A stretch of 36,452 nucleotides of DNA from Rhodothermales bacterium. Its GTDB lineage: Bacteria > Bacteroidota > Rhodothermia > Rhodothermales > JABDKH01. The translations under genes were made by a program, and so were the position numbers. The notes below the pieces were generated by a model. It was not told where the DNA came from. It searched no databases and saw only the letters and a program-made list of their open reading frames with translations. Within the stretch, counting starts at the first letter, position 1; each line of letters starts with the position of its first letter. Positions 24,425 through 33,769 of this stretch are shown here, piece after piece. Location: positions 1-36,452 of the forward strand of contig JABDKH010000072.1 in the NCBI GenBank assembly GCA_013002345.1. The letters are read 5' to 3'.

Positions 24425-26497
24425 TCAGACCCCGGACTTGCGTCCTGGCAACGACAGGTCGAGTCCAAACCGAAAGGTCCGTCCCGGCCCCGGAAGCCCT
24501 GGTTGTGGTAACGTGAGCACGTCCGTGACGTTGTCGACGCGGCCGAACACTTCTGTAACGACTCGGCCGGAAGTCAGTCGATATCCAGCACGCACATTGA
24601 AGGCCACTGAGGTTGCGAGCGGGACTAATGAGTTGCTATCGTCGATGCCGTACGCACGCCCCGTGTACAAGGTCTGCAGAAGTAAGGAGAAGCCCGAACG
24701 TGAGTTGTACCGCAGGGTGCCGATCCCCAGCCACTCGGGCGTCTCGATCGCCTGTACAGTCGCGCCTGCGTCAACGGTCTGGGCTCGCACCCATGTGACG
24801 TGACCTGCGAGTGTAAGTCCCGCAGCAAGACGGCCCCGTCCGACCATCTCTACACCGACGGATCGACCCCCAGCCCGGTTGATCCGCTGTCGGCGGGCCT
24901 GCGCTTCATCAGGAAGGAGTACGAAGCGCTGGTCAATCGTGTCATACGAGCGCTCGAAGAACACGACCGATTCGCCCTCAAACCGCCGGGTCCGTATCTC
25001 AAAACCGGCCTCAACCATCACACGCGACTCCGCCGTAAGCTCGGGATTCAGGAGGAATCGACCGAGCGCCTCACCGAACAGCTCGCGCATTGTCGGGAAT
25101 CTCGTTTTCCGGCCGGCTGATAGTCGCAGGGCGGTGCGCTCATCGAAGGCATACCTCAGGCCGGCGGTAAGACTCACGGCCATTTCAGGATTGCGGGCGG
25201 GCTTGTCGCCGGTGACAGGAGTCGCCGAGCCGTCTAGACTTCCTCCAAGCTGCCACATGAGACGCCCGGGCGGCCGCCACTCGTATTCCGCACCCAGACT
25301 CCAGATGTGCTGACCGAATCTCAGGTCAGCCGCATCTGGCCGTAGCGACCCTGTCGGGTCGAGGGCGTAGTCGGTCTGGACGTGCCGCGATGTCAACAGG
25401 TTTAGCGCGAGACGAATCGTGCCGATACGAACCGGCTGATGTAAAATAAAGCGTGCACCAGCGGTACGATCTTTGTCGTCCTGCCTGTCAACTAACGATG
25501 CGTACGCAGCGGATTCGTACTGCTGAATGCCCTGTGCAAAACGACCTAGCCAGATCGCTCCACGAACGTGTGCTCCACGATCACCAAGCGGCACATCCGT
25601 TCCAATGATCGCCATCGAGTTACGACGGTACGGATAGCGCCAGTATCGGACTCGTGACTGATCGGGGTCTAGATGCCCTTCGGGCGCAACACCCTGCTCT
25701 GCATCAACATGCATCAGTGTTAATCCAATGCGGCCGCCGTTGCCAAGGCGATGCGTGACCCGACCGAAGACGTCCATCAATGAACGGTCGGTGTTTGTCC
25801 GTCGGTCGTTCCGGAGCTGGTTGAAGGCCAGATTGTGATCGGTCGGAAGGGTGAGACCGGCCCGACGGCTGTAGCCTGCACTGAGGCCATACTCAACGCC
25901 GCTTGCACGGGAAAGCTGCGTCAATCGACCCTGGACAAGGCCCGCCGATCCACCCGCAATTTCGAGTTCCGATAGCTGGCCCCGCCTCGAAACCTTGCGC
26001 GGCTTGAGGTCGACGGTGCCCCCGATGGCGTTGGCGCCGTGCAGTACCGATACTGCGCCCTTCGAAACAACGATCTCACCAATGACATTCGCGGGCACGA
26101 GCGAAAGGTCAAATCGACTATCCCATGGGACGTTTAACAGCGCACCGTCGAAGAAGACGGCCACCTGTCGCTCTCGCGCACCGCGCAGATAGACGTGCGA
26201 CTCGCCCCGGGAATTCGTCTGCACGTGCGCGGCCGGAATGAGTCTGATAATCTCGTCAGCCGAAGACGCATCGGCCAGGGCAATACCTGCGAGTGGTAAT
26301 CGCTGCAGAGTATTCGGGGCCCGCTCGCCCCGCGGCACATCAACGACGACGATCTCTTCCAGGGCATATGACCTCAACGAATCAGGTGAAGAGGTCGCAT
26401 CCTGAGCACGGACCGAATTGGTGACAAGAGTACCCACTGCCAGAGCGATGGACACTATCCGAAGTATGGCCTGCGACAGATCCTCAGGTGCTGGCAT
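24425..26497 (-). CDS. TonB-dependent receptor
   Basis: The 690-residue product (ATG at 26497; a TTG lies one codon before) has a signal peptide to about residue 32 (TNSVRAQ). The plug domain at about 45-160 includes YALEEIVVVDVPRGERAPN as a TonB-box-like region, SADEIIRLIPAAHVQTNSRG, VYLRGARERQVAVFFDGA, and IGEIVVSKGAVSVLHGANAIGGTVDLKPR. The barrel includes RKTRFPTMRELFGEALGRFLLNPELTAE, a characteristic late-barrel motif. It resembles the BtuB/siderophore-receptor class more than the SusC class, since it has no N-terminal carboxypeptidase-like domain. The ligand is unknown. It diverges from xdhA across about 200 nt, which raises, but does not prove, a link to uptake for purine metabolism or its cofactors. 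Confidence 0.9.
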   Translation of the reverse strand: MPAPEDLSQAILRIVSIALAVGTLVTNSVRAQDATSSPDSLRSYALEEIVVVDVPRGERAPNTLQRLPLAGIALADASSADEIIRLIPAAHVQTNSRGESHVYLRGARERQVAVFFDGALLNVPWDSRFDLSLVPANVIGEIVVSKGAVSVLHGANAIGGTVDLKPRKVSRRGQLSELEIAGGSAGLVQGRLTQLSRASGVEYGLSAGYSRRAGLTLPTDHNLAFNQLRNDRRTNTDRSLMDVFGRVTHRLGNGGRIGLTLMHVDAEQGVAPEGHLDPDQSRVRYWRYPYRRNSMAIIGTDVPLGDRGAHVRGAIWLGRFAQGIQQYESAAYASLVDRQDDKDRTAGARFILHQPVRIGTIRLALNLLTSRHVQTDYALDPTGSLRPDAADLRFGQHIWSLGAEYEWRPPGRLMWQLGGSLDGSATPVTGDKPARNPEMAVSLTAGLRYAFDERTALRLSAGRKTRFPTMRELFGEALGRFLLNPELTAESRVMVEAGFEIRTRRFEGESVVFFERSYDTIDQRFVLLPDEAQARRQRINRAGGRSVGVEMVGRGRLAAGLTLAGHVTWVRAQTVDAGATVQAIETPEWLGIGTLRYNSRSGFSLLLQTLYTGRAYGIDDSNSLVPLATSVAFNVRAGYRLTSGRVVTEVFGRVDNVTDVLTLPQPGLPGPGRTFRFGLDLSLPGRKSGV

Positions 26498-26617
26498 CAA
26501 GACTGGAAATGTGGGGTCGACGGCATGCCGGTATTAGACGAAGGTGCCCACCGGATCCAGAGCAGACAATGGACCACCGCACCGCCTCCTTGGACTAACT
26601 TGCCTCCGGGATGGTTC

Positions 26618-26645
26618 TTGTGGAACTTACCATAACCAGTATCAT
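26618..26645 (+). promoter_or_regulatory. Putative promoter of xdhABC
   Basis: TTGTGG (26618-26623) and TATCAT (26640-26645) are separated by 16 nt, with CATAA inside the spacer. The last element matches five of six bases of a sigma-70 -10 box. Nearly the same arrangement precedes the second xanthine dehydrogenase gene at 33770-33798, so the element is probably real and perhaps co-regulated. Confidence 0.5.
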
Positions 26646-26701
26646 CGAAAAATGAAGACTCCGGGATGGGAGTGCGTCTGCTTCCGACTCCGTGGCTGCC
26701 G

Positions 26702-28120
26702 ATGACAACACCGCTGCATTTCTATCTGAACGACAAGGAGATCGTTGCTACCCAGCCGCGCGAAACATCGGTGCTCGATCTTCTGCGGAACACGCAGCGA
26801 CTTACGGGAACGAAAGAGGGTTGTCGCGAGGGTGACTGTGGCGCTTGCGTTGTGCTCGTCGGCGAGTTGCGTAACGATCACCTCCACTACAAGCCGGTCA
26901 CGTCCTGCCTGATGCCGATCGGCCAATTGCAGGGCAAACATCTTGTAACGATCGAAGGCCTCAATCAGAAGGAGCTCTCTACGGTGCAGCAGGCGATCGT
27001 GGACGAAGGAGCGTCGCAGTGCGGGTTCTGCACTCCGGGAATCGTGGTGTCACTGACGGGTTACTTGTTGGAGCACGATCAACCCGTCACGATCGACGGT
27101 GTCAAGACAGCGCTTGGTGGACACCTGTGCCGATGTACCGGCTACCGGTCGCTCAAGGCCGTTGCCGACCACCTGCAAGAAGCCTGGAGCAGCGAGAGCG
27201 GTGTCCGACCGCACGCTCACAGCGGATTGCTACCGGCGTACTTCGAGCGCATGCCGGAAAGGCTCAGGTCGATGGCCCCGAATGCCTCTCCGAATGGACA
27301 GACCTCAGCCGATGTCTACATCGCAGGAGGTACCGACGTATATGTCCAGACCGACGGCGACTTTTCAGATATACGCGTAACCGTGCTCTCCGACCTCCCG
27401 GAAATGGAGGGTATCACCGAGACTCACGACGCGATCGACGTGGGTGCGCTAACGACCTTCGAGGATTTCGGTCGACATCCGGCTATTGTTCGGATGATTC
27501 CGGATATCCAGGCCTACATGTTTTTGATCGCCTCCCTCCAGGTCCGCAATCGCGCTACGCTCGGAGGCAACGTGATCAACGCATCGCCCATCGGAGACAT
27601 GACCATACTGTTTCTCGCATTGAGAGCAGAATTGTCTCTGAGCAACGGTACTTCTTCCCGAACCGTGCCACTGGCCAGTTTCTATCAAGGATACAAGGAA
27701 CTTGACAAGTCACCGGATGAGGTCCTCACTCGAATCCGAATTCAAAGGCCGACGGCTAATACCCGGATCAACTGGGAAAAGGTCTCGAAGCGCAAGTGTC
27801 TCGACATCGCGTCTGTCAACAGCGCGATAACGATTCGCGTCGATGGCGATCGCGTCGTCGAAGCATCGTTAGCCATGGGTGGCGTGGCTCCAATTCCGAA
27901 ACTTCTGACACAGACTGGCGACTTTCTCGCAGGCAAATCGGTGACAGCCAAAACGGTGCTCGGGGCTGTCGCAGTCGCGCAGCGAGAGATCAGTCCCATA
28001 AGCGACATCCGCGGCACGGCAACCTACAAACGACTGCTGGCCCGGCAGCTGATCCTTGCCCATTTCGTTCGGCTGTTTCCCGAACACATCCGTCTCGATG
28101 AGTTGTATGAAGCACCTTGA
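26702..28120 (+). CDS. xdhA: Xanthine dehydrogenase small subunit (2Fe-2S and FAD domains)
   Basis: The 472-residue product starts at the ATG at 26702 (MTTPLHFYLNDKEI); the frame is open from another ATG at 26666. The ferredoxin-like domain ligates the first cluster with Cys41, 46, 49 and 69 (GCREGDCGAC, TSCL). The all-helical domain ligates the second with Cys107, 110, 143 and 145 (QCGFCTPG, HLCRCTGYR). After a linker comes the FAD domain (from about 200): IAGGTDVYVQ and RNRATLGGNVINASPIGDM, followed by the CO-dehydrogenase flavoprotein C-terminal part. It passes electrons from the Mo centre of XdhB through the clusters to FAD and NAD+ in the cytoplasm. Its end overlaps xdhB by 14 nt, indicating translational coupling. 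Confidence 0.93.
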   Translation: MTTPLHFYLNDKEIVATQPRETSVLDLLRNTQRLTGTKEGCREGDCGACVVLVGELRNDHLHYKPVTSCLMPIGQLQGKHLVTIEGLNQKELSTVQQAIVDEGASQCGFCTPGIVVSLTGYLLEHDQPVTIDGVKTALGGHLCRCTGYRSLKAVADHLQEAWSSESGVRPHAHSGLLPAYFERMPERLRSMAPNASPNGQTSADVYIAGGTDVYVQTDGDFSDIRVTVLSDLPEMEGITETHDAIDVGALTTFEDFGRHPAIVRMIPDIQAYMFLIASLQVRNRATLGGNVINASPIGDMTILFLALRAELSLSNGTSSRTVPLASFYQGYKELDKSPDEVLTRIRIQRPTANTRINWEKVSKRKCLDIASVNSAITIRVDGDRVVEASLAMGGVAPIPKLLTQTGDFLAGKSVTAKTVLGAVAVAQREISPISDIRGTATYKRLLARQLILAHFVRLFPEHIRLDELYEAP

Positions 28121-30413
28121 CGCAGCATATCATACGCGAGGCGAGTCGGAGTATGTAGATGATGTCCGGCAGCCGGCCGGAATGCTGCAGGCCGCGGTCT
28201 TCGCGTCGCCGGTTGCTCACGCCAGAATTACGGAACTGCAGTCGGATCGTGCACGGGCACTTCCGGGTGTCCACGCGATCCTCGACGCGCGCGACATACC
28301 GGGCGAGAATCAGATCGGGCCGATTATTCAAGACGAGCCGCTTCTCGCTGAAGGCGACGTACACTTTGTGGGCCAACCCGTTGCCGTGGTGCTCGCCGAA
28401 TCGGCCGAGATCGCACGCGCTGCCGTTCGGATGATCGAGATCCAGTATGACGAGAGGCAGGCCATCACGGATCCGCGCGAAGCGTTCGACCGCGGCGAAA
28501 TCATCGGCACGACCAGAACCTTTGAAATGGGCGACGTGGACGCCGCCTGGGCGTTGTGTGCACACGTGGTCGAAGGTCGATGCGATGTAGGTGGCCAGGA
28601 TCACGTGTACCTTGAAACACAGCGCTCGCGTGCCGTGCCACTAGAGGGCGGCCGCATGCGTGTTTTCTCCTCCACCCAGAGCCCGTACGCGGGTCAGAGG
28701 ACGGTCGCTCGAATACTGGGAGTTCCGAACAATCATGTCGAGATCGATGTGACGCGACTGGGCGGCGGCTTCGGAGGAAAGGAGGACCAGGCGACACCCT
28801 GGGCATGTCTGGCCGCGCTCGGCGCGTGGCATACTGGACGACCGGTCGAACTCGTCCTTCGTCGATCGGAGGACATGATGATGACGGGTAAGCGCCATCC
28901 GTACTCGTCAGACTTCAAGATCGGTGCCGCTGCCGACGGGAAGATTCTGGCTTACTCGGTGCGGCATTATCAGAATGCTGGAGCAGCGGCCGATCTCTCG
29001 CCCGCGGTGCTGGAACGCACACTGTTTCACTCGACTAACAGCTACTTCATCCCAAATGTCAGGGCGTTTGCCACGTCGTGCCGTACCAATCTTCCTCCCA
29101 ACACTGCGTTTCGGGGATTCGGCGGACCACAGGGAATGTTCGTCATCGAGAGCGCTATCGCCCGCCTCGCCGAAACCATCGGCGAGCGTGCGGAGAACAT
29201 TCAGAGGATCAACCTGCTGATCGACGGGGATACGTTCCCGTACGGACAGACGGTGGAAGACGGTCGCGCAACGAGGACGTGGGAGGCTGCGGAGAGCTCG
29301 TTTGACCTGCCGTCGATCGTGCAGCGTGTCTCATCATTCAACGATTCCAACTTCGGTATCAAGAAGGGCGTCGCGGTCATGCCGATCTGCTTCGGCATTT
29401 CGTTCACCACGACGTTCATGAATCAGGCCGGTGCTCTGGTCCACGTGTACACCGATGGCTCCGTAAGCGTGAGCACCGGAGGCGTTGAAATGGGTCAGGG
29501 TCTCGTCACCAACATCGCAGCGATCGCTGCAACAGCATTCGGCATCAAACCCGAGCGCATCAGAATAGAGACGACAAATACGACGCGCGTAGCGAACATG
29601 TCGCCGTCGGCGGCCAGCTCGACGACGCTGCTTAACGGAAATGCTACGCTGGTCGCAGTACGCGAAATCGTCGACCGCTTGAAGCGGGCGGCGATCCAGG
29701 AGCTGGGGGCGCCTGATACCAGCGTCATCACGATCGAAGACGAAATCGTAACATGTGACGGGAGTCAGACGAGCCTGACGTGGGCCGCACTGACCATGGC
29801 TGCACATCTAAGACGTGTAGATCTGTCAGCGCACGGATTCTTTGCGACGCCGGACATCCATTTCGACAAAGGAAAAGAGATGGGAAAACCGTTCGCCTAT
29901 CACACGTATGGAACAGCCATCATTCAGACGACGGTCGACTGCCTTCGCGGAACGTATGATGTCGACAGCGTCAAGATCGTGCACGACATGGGACGACCTC
30001 TCAACCGGTCAGTCGACCTCGGGCAAATCGAGGGCGGACTCGCCCAGGGCCTCGGATGGATGACGATGGAGGACCTGCAGTACGACGACATGGGGCGACT
30101 GATGTCGGGAGCGCTGGCGACGTACAAGGTGCCGGACGTCTATTTCATGCCGGACGATATCCAGGTGGAGTTCCTGCGCGACGCCGACGAGGTTCTGGGG
30201 CCATACGGTAGCAAGGCGGTCGGCGAGCCGCCGCTGATGTACGGTATCGGCGTGTTCTTCGCACTTCGGAATGCCATGCGTGAGTTCCGGCCCGACGTCG
30301 ATCTCCAGTTCGAGGCGCCCATAACTCCCGAACGGATGCTCCTGGCCCTGCACCCGGAGATAGTCCATGAACTTTCTCGTCTCGAGCCACCGATCATCGA
30401 GGAATCAGTGTGA
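28107..30413 (+). CDS. xdhB: Xanthine dehydrogenase molybdopterin-binding subunit
   Basis: The 768-residue product from the ATG at 28107 (MKHLDAAYHTRGESEYVDD, the usual family start) has the 'hammerhead' domain followed by the Mo-cofactor domains. GGGFGGKED near 218-226 carries the Glu that contacts the purine. FRGFGGPQG near 334-342 carries the substrate Arg. GGVEMGQGLVT binds the pterin, and the active-site Glu that starts hydroxylation sits in AVGEPPLMYG near residue 706. These residues are those used for hypoxanthine/xanthine oxidation, so purine specificity is likely rather than aldehyde or CO oxidation. The frame is also open from a TTG at 28056 and an ATG at 28098. It is followed at once by xdhC. 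Confidence 0.93.
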   Translation: MKHLDAAYHTRGESEYVDDVRQPAGMLQAAVFASPVAHARITELQSDRARALPGVHAILDARDIPGENQIGPIIQDEPLLAEGDVHFVGQPVAVVLAESAEIARAAVRMIEIQYDERQAITDPREAFDRGEIIGTTRTFEMGDVDAAWALCAHVVEGRCDVGGQDHVYLETQRSRAVPLEGGRMRVFSSTQSPYAGQRTVARILGVPNNHVEIDVTRLGGGFGGKEDQATPWACLAALGAWHTGRPVELVLRRSEDMMMTGKRHPYSSDFKIGAAADGKILAYSVRHYQNAGAAADLSPAVLERTLFHSTNSYFIPNVRAFATSCRTNLPPNTAFRGFGGPQGMFVIESAIARLAETIGERAENIQRINLLIDGDTFPYGQTVEDGRATRTWEAAESSFDLPSIVQRVSSFNDSNFGIKKGVAVMPICFGISFTTTFMNQAGALVHVYTDGSVSVSTGGVEMGQGLVTNIAAIAATAFGIKPERIRIETTNTTRVANMSPSAASSTTLLNGNATLVAVREIVDRLKRAAIQELGAPDTSVITIEDEIVTCDGSQTSLTWAALTMAAHLRRVDLSAHGFFATPDIHFDKGKEMGKPFAYHTYGTAIIQTTVDCLRGTYDVDSVKIVHDMGRPLNRSVDLGQIEGGLAQGLGWMTMEDLQYDDMGRLMSGALATYKVPDVYFMPDDIQVEFLRDADEVLGPYGSKAVGEPPLMYGIGVFFALRNAMREFRPDVDLQFEAPITPERMLLALHPEIVHELSRLEPPIIEESV

Positions 30414-30423
30414 GTACCTCGTC

Positions 30424-31389
30424 GTGAAGTCGTTCTGGATCATCGTCAGTAAGCACCTCAGCCGGGGCGAACGTGTATTTGTGGCTCGAGTGGCAGACCA
30501 CACCGCCCACTCGCCTGGAACAACCGGGGCAGGTCTGATCGTGACAGAGGCTGGATTTGTGGCAGGAACGATCGGTGGCGGTGTCATGGAATTCAATGTC
30601 ATCGAAGAGGCGCGGACGGCTCTAGACACCGGACGGTTTCAGACGCGTATCCAGACGCTCCATCATCAGGCACGAGGCGCCGGAGACCCGTCCGGACTAA
30701 TCTGCGCCGGCCGCCAGACAAATCTCTACTGCGTGTACAGCCCGGACGTTGACGCGGCCGCAATTGAACAGGCCGCGACTGCGCAACGGATGAACAGGCC
30801 GGGCGTACTGACGATATCGGAATCGGCGACGAAATTCGCGGATACGCGAAATGAATCGCTGTGGACACAGTCGTCGCTCGAGTATTCGGCGGATGGGTGG
30901 AAATACGTCGAGCAGATGCTCAATCTGCGGCGGATCGCTATCCTGGGCGGCGGGCACTGCGGGCTCGCTCTTTCACGCGTGATGTACGACCTGGGCTACG
31001 ACGTGTCGGTGTTTGACACTCGGTCCGACGCCCCGGCGATGACGGAGGCACCACCGGAGAACACAATGACGGTCGTCCCGGATTACGCGGAGGTCGGCGC
31101 GACGATCGCCTACCCTGACCTGACAGAAGTTGTCGTGATGACCACTGATCTGACATCGGACGTGCGAGCGTTGTCCGGAATCATGGATCATCCGTTTCCA
31201 TTCGTCGGCGTGATGGGAAGCGCAGCGAAGATCGCTGCGATCAAAACAGCGCTTGGTTCAGAGGGGTTGGCGGAAGAGATCCTCGACCGGATCACAGCTC
31301 CAGTCGGCCTGCCGATCGGTAGCAATACCCCGCAGGAGATCGCGATCAGCGTGTCGGCCCAGCTCCTGCAACGTCGAGCGTCGACGTGA
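30424..31389 (+). CDS. xdhC: XdhC/CoxI family molybdenum-cofactor maturation factor
   Basis: The 321-residue product from the GTG at 30424 (VKSFWIIVSKHLSRGE, resembling the family start) lies 10 nt after the xdhB stop. An ATG at 30367, overlapping xdhB, is an alternative. The N-terminal domain has SPGTTGAGLIVTEAGFVAGTIGGG and an ICAGRQTNLYC segment. The C-terminal Rossmann domain has ILGGGHCGLALSRVMYDLGYDVSVFDTR and FVGVMGSAAKIAAI. XdhC proteins bind the Mo-molybdopterin cofactor, help its sulfuration and insert it into XdhB, so this gene completes a functional xdhABC operon. It is not part of the final enzyme. Confidence 0.9.
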   Translation: MKSFWIIVSKHLSRGERVFVARVADHTAHSPGTTGAGLIVTEAGFVAGTIGGGVMEFNVIEEARTALDTGRFQTRIQTLHHQARGAGDPSGLICAGRQTNLYCVYSPDVDAAAIEQAATAQRMNRPGVLTISESATKFADTRNESLWTQSSLEYSADGWKYVEQMLNLRRIAILGGGHCGLALSRVMYDLGYDVSVFDTRSDAPAMTEAPPENTMTVVPDYAEVGATIAYPDLTEVVVMTTDLTSDVRALSGIMDHPFPFVGVMGSAAKIAAIKTALGSEGLAEEILDRITAPVGLPIGSNTPQEIAISVSAQLLQRRAST

Positions 31390-31416
31390 GGAGCGCCACG
31401 TTTCGTCTGCTCAAAG

Positions 31417-31438
31417 CCACGTTGGCAACTCAACGTGG
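31417..31438. terminator. Hairpin between convergent xdhC and guaC
   Basis: A perfect 8-bp stem (CCACGTTG/CAACGTGG) with a 6-nt loop sits 28 nt after the xdhC stop and 44 nt from the guaC stop. There is no clear T-run on either side. It is a plausible shared terminator for the two converging transcripts. Confidence 0.5.
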
Positions 31439-31481
31439 ACCGATACACCAGACGCCGAAACAACCTCATACATACCGACGA

Positions 31482-32486
31482 CTACATCGCCTTGTGTGGA
31501 AGGCTCTCGGTTCTTCCCGCTTGTGAGACAACGAGATACTCAAGTTTACGCTGCAGCTCGCGAATCGTGATCGCTCCGCCATAGGTGAGACCCGATCTCA
31601 GACCTCCGATCATATCTGCGATGATCTCGTCGATGTCTTCCCGATACTCGACATATGTGGAGACTCCTTCCGCCGTCCTCCAGTCCGGCACGCCACCGAT
31701 GAACGAGTCCTGCGCCTCCTGACTGGCCATACCCCGAAACTCCTTCACGCGGCGCCCGTCCATCGTCACGACCTCACCGGGCGTCGGGGCCGTGCCCGCC
31801 AGCATTCCTCCAAGCATTACGAAGTCGGCTCCGAACGCAAGCGCCTTCACGATATCACCCGGCCTCCGAATTCCCCCATCGGCAATGACGGATCGGTCCG
31901 TTTTGGCACATTGTTGAATCGACGTCAACATCGGGACGCCGAACCCAGTCTTGATGCGGGTACTGCAGACGGACCCGCCGCCGATCCCGACCTTGATCAG
32001 GTCGGCCCCGCACGATGCCAGGTAGTCGGCGCCCGCATACGTTGCCACGTTACCCGCGATGATGCAGGCGCTCGGGAGCAAATCCCGTAGACGTTTGAGC
32101 GTCGCACCCACATACTTTCCATGCGCGTGCGCGACGTCGATACAGAAATATGACGCACCCGCGTCCCTCAGCGCTTCCGCCCGCTCGAGGTCCGACTCGG
32201 AGCAACCGATCGATACAAACGTAGTGGAGGTACACTTCTTGTACTCGGCAATATTCCGATCGACGGACAGGAAACGATGGAGCACGCCCACTCCCCCCTT
32301 CGCCGAGATGTAATTCGCCATGTCACTTTCCGTGATCGTGTCCATGTTGGACGACATGACCGGAAGCTGAAGCGTCAGAAGGCCTCGCTTGTCCGTCATC
32401 GAGATATCAACCAGTCGACGCGACTCGCTGTGGTTGTATGCCGGCACGAGAAGAACGTCGTCGTAGGTGATGGCTTGCTGACTCAT
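31482..32486 (-). CDS. guaC: GMP reductase (IMPDH/GMPR family)
   Basis: The 334-residue product is a TIM barrel without the CBS pair found in most IMP dehydrogenases. It starts with ITYDDVLLVPAY, has PVMSSNMDTIT, and carries the catalytic Cys174 in GGGSVCSTRIKTGFG. VIADGGIRRPGDIVKALAFGADFVMLGGMLAGT and FRGMASQEAQDSF are closer to GMP reductase (GGMLAG, GM-S-x-E) than to IMP dehydrogenase. The reaction is GMP + NADPH to IMP + ammonia, which channels guanine nucleotides toward hypoxanthine and xanthine. This fits the flanking xanthine dehydrogenase genes. It is convergent with xdhC and divergent from the carbamate kinase gene. IMP dehydrogenase activity is a less likely alternative. Confidence 0.85.
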   Translation of the reverse strand: MSQQAITYDDVLLVPAYNHSESRRLVDISMTDKRGLLTLQLPVMSSNMDTITESDMANYISAKGGVGVLHRFLSVDRNIAEYKKCTSTTFVSIGCSESDLERAEALRDAGASYFCIDVAHAHGKYVGATLKRLRDLLPSACIIAGNVATYAGADYLASCGADLIKVGIGGGSVCSTRIKTGFGVPMLTSIQQCAKTDRSVIADGGIRRPGDIVKALAFGADFVMLGGMLAGTAPTPGEVVTMDGRRVKEFRGMASQEAQDSFIGGVPDWRTAEGVSTYVEYREDIDEIIADMIGGLRSGLTYGGAITIRELQRKLEYLVVSQAGRTESLPHKAM

Positions 32487-32747
32487 TGGATTTCAGTATG
32501 TATCGTGTCTAATCGTCAGGAGGAGACCGGTGTCTGTGCCATCGCAGTCTACAGGGTGAACAGCGAATGCGCAACGGTGGTGCGCATCATCCACTCGTCG
32601 ATGTCGACCAGCGCCGCAGGCGAGTTTGTGCCGCTGCCACAGGACCAATAGGGTCCCCAGGATGGTTAAGGAGGTCAGGCGTCGAGATGGATATCGACAC
32701 CCTTACGCTGTGCCTCAAGACACCGAACCAGATTCGCGGAGGTTGGC

Positions 32748-33692
32748 ATGTCGGCAATTCGAGTAGTGGTCGCCGTCGGAGGCAACTCGTTGATCCGGGA
32801 CTCGCAGCATCAATCTGTCCAGGACCAGTATGCAATGGCGGCATTGACGGACGACCATATCGCCACGCTGGTTCAGATGGGATACGAGGTAGCGATCACT
32901 CATGGGAACGGACCCCAGGTTGGATTCATCCTCCGTCGCTCCGAGCTCGCAGCGCACGAACTGCACGAGATACCGTTGGAGGTGTGCGGGGCGGACACGC
33001 AGGGCGCGATCGGCTATGCGTTGCAGCAGAATCTCTGCAATGATTTTCGTCGGCTCGGCATCGAGAAAGGCGTGGCCACCGTCATCAGTCAGGTCGAGGT
33101 CGACATTAACGATCCTGCGTTCCTGAGCCCGAGCAAGCCGATCGGATGGTATATGGACGAGGTGACCGCGAGTCGCCGACAGAAGGAAGGCTGGCATGTT
33201 GTACAGGAGGGCGACAAAGGATGGCGGCGGGTGGTCGCGTCTCCCCGACCGCTGCGCATAATAGAAGCACCCGTAATCCGAAAGCTCATCGACTCTGGAT
33301 TCGTCGTGATCGCCGTGGGTGGCGGAGGCATACCGGTTGTAAGGGAGCAGTCAGGAGACGTTCGCGGCGTGGAGGCTGTTATCGACAAGGATCTTGCGTC
33401 TGGATTGCTCGCGACCGCACTGGACGCAAGTTTGCTGGTGATCGCGACATCGGTTGAGAAGGCCGCGCTTCATTTTGGGACACCGAAACAGCAATGGATC
33501 GATACCATCACGTTGGACGAAGCGAAAGGGTACCTCGCAGAAGGGATCCATTTCGGACGTGGCAGCATGGAGCCCAAGATCCAGGCGATCGTTGACTTCA
33601 TCGAGGCGGGGGGCACGGAAGGACTGATCACGAACGCGGAGAATCTGGAGCGTGCGGTATCCGGCGAGACCGGCACGCGAATCACACGCTAG
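32748..33692 (+). CDS. arcC: Carbamate kinase
   Basis: The 314-residue product belongs to the amino-acid kinase fold: VVVAVGGNSL at the N-terminus (phosphate loop), THGNGPQVGF (51-60), GYALQQNL, SPSKPIGWYM, VIAVGGGGIPVV, VIDKDLASGLLA near 212-223 and the closing SMEPKIQAIVDFIEAGG near 274. These are the conserved carbamate-kinase motifs. The enzyme makes ATP from carbamoyl phosphate and ADP. GGAGG 5 nt before the ATG supports the start. No arginine deiminase or ornithine carbamoyltransferase gene lies nearby, so the usual arginine-deiminase role is not supported. Its place between two xanthine dehydrogenase loci suggests it harvests carbamoyl phosphate from purine or ureide breakdown. Confidence 0.92.
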   Translation: MSAIRVVVAVGGNSLIRDSQHQSVQDQYAMAALTDDHIATLVQMGYEVAITHGNGPQVGFILRRSELAAHELHEIPLEVCGADTQGAIGYALQQNLCNDFRRLGIEKGVATVISQVEVDINDPAFLSPSKPIGWYMDEVTASRRQKEGWHVVQEGDKGWRRVVASPRPLRIIEAPVIRKLIDSGFVVIAVGGGGIPVVREQSGDVRGVEAVIDKDLASGLLATALDASLLVIATSVEKAALHFGTPKQQWIDTITLDEAKGYLAEGIHFGRGSMEPKIQAIVDFIEAGGTEGLITNAENLERAVSGETGTRITR

Positions 33693-33769
33693 GTCTCCGC
33701 GGTTCGATGTTCCAACCGGTGTCTACATCGTCGGGCGTCGGAAGATCGGGCCCAATTGCGCTGTTTACC

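Noticed and set aside
31482-32486. IMP dehydrogenase instead of GMP reductase
   Set aside because: There are no CBS domains, the length is 334 residues, and the GGMLAG and GMAS segments follow the GMP reductase pattern.
32687-33043. Short upstream frame beginning at an ATG before the carbamate kinase gene
   Set aside because: It overlaps the carbamate kinase gene in another frame and shows no family motif. The AGGAGG before it is too far from its ATG, while carbamate kinase has its own well-placed site.
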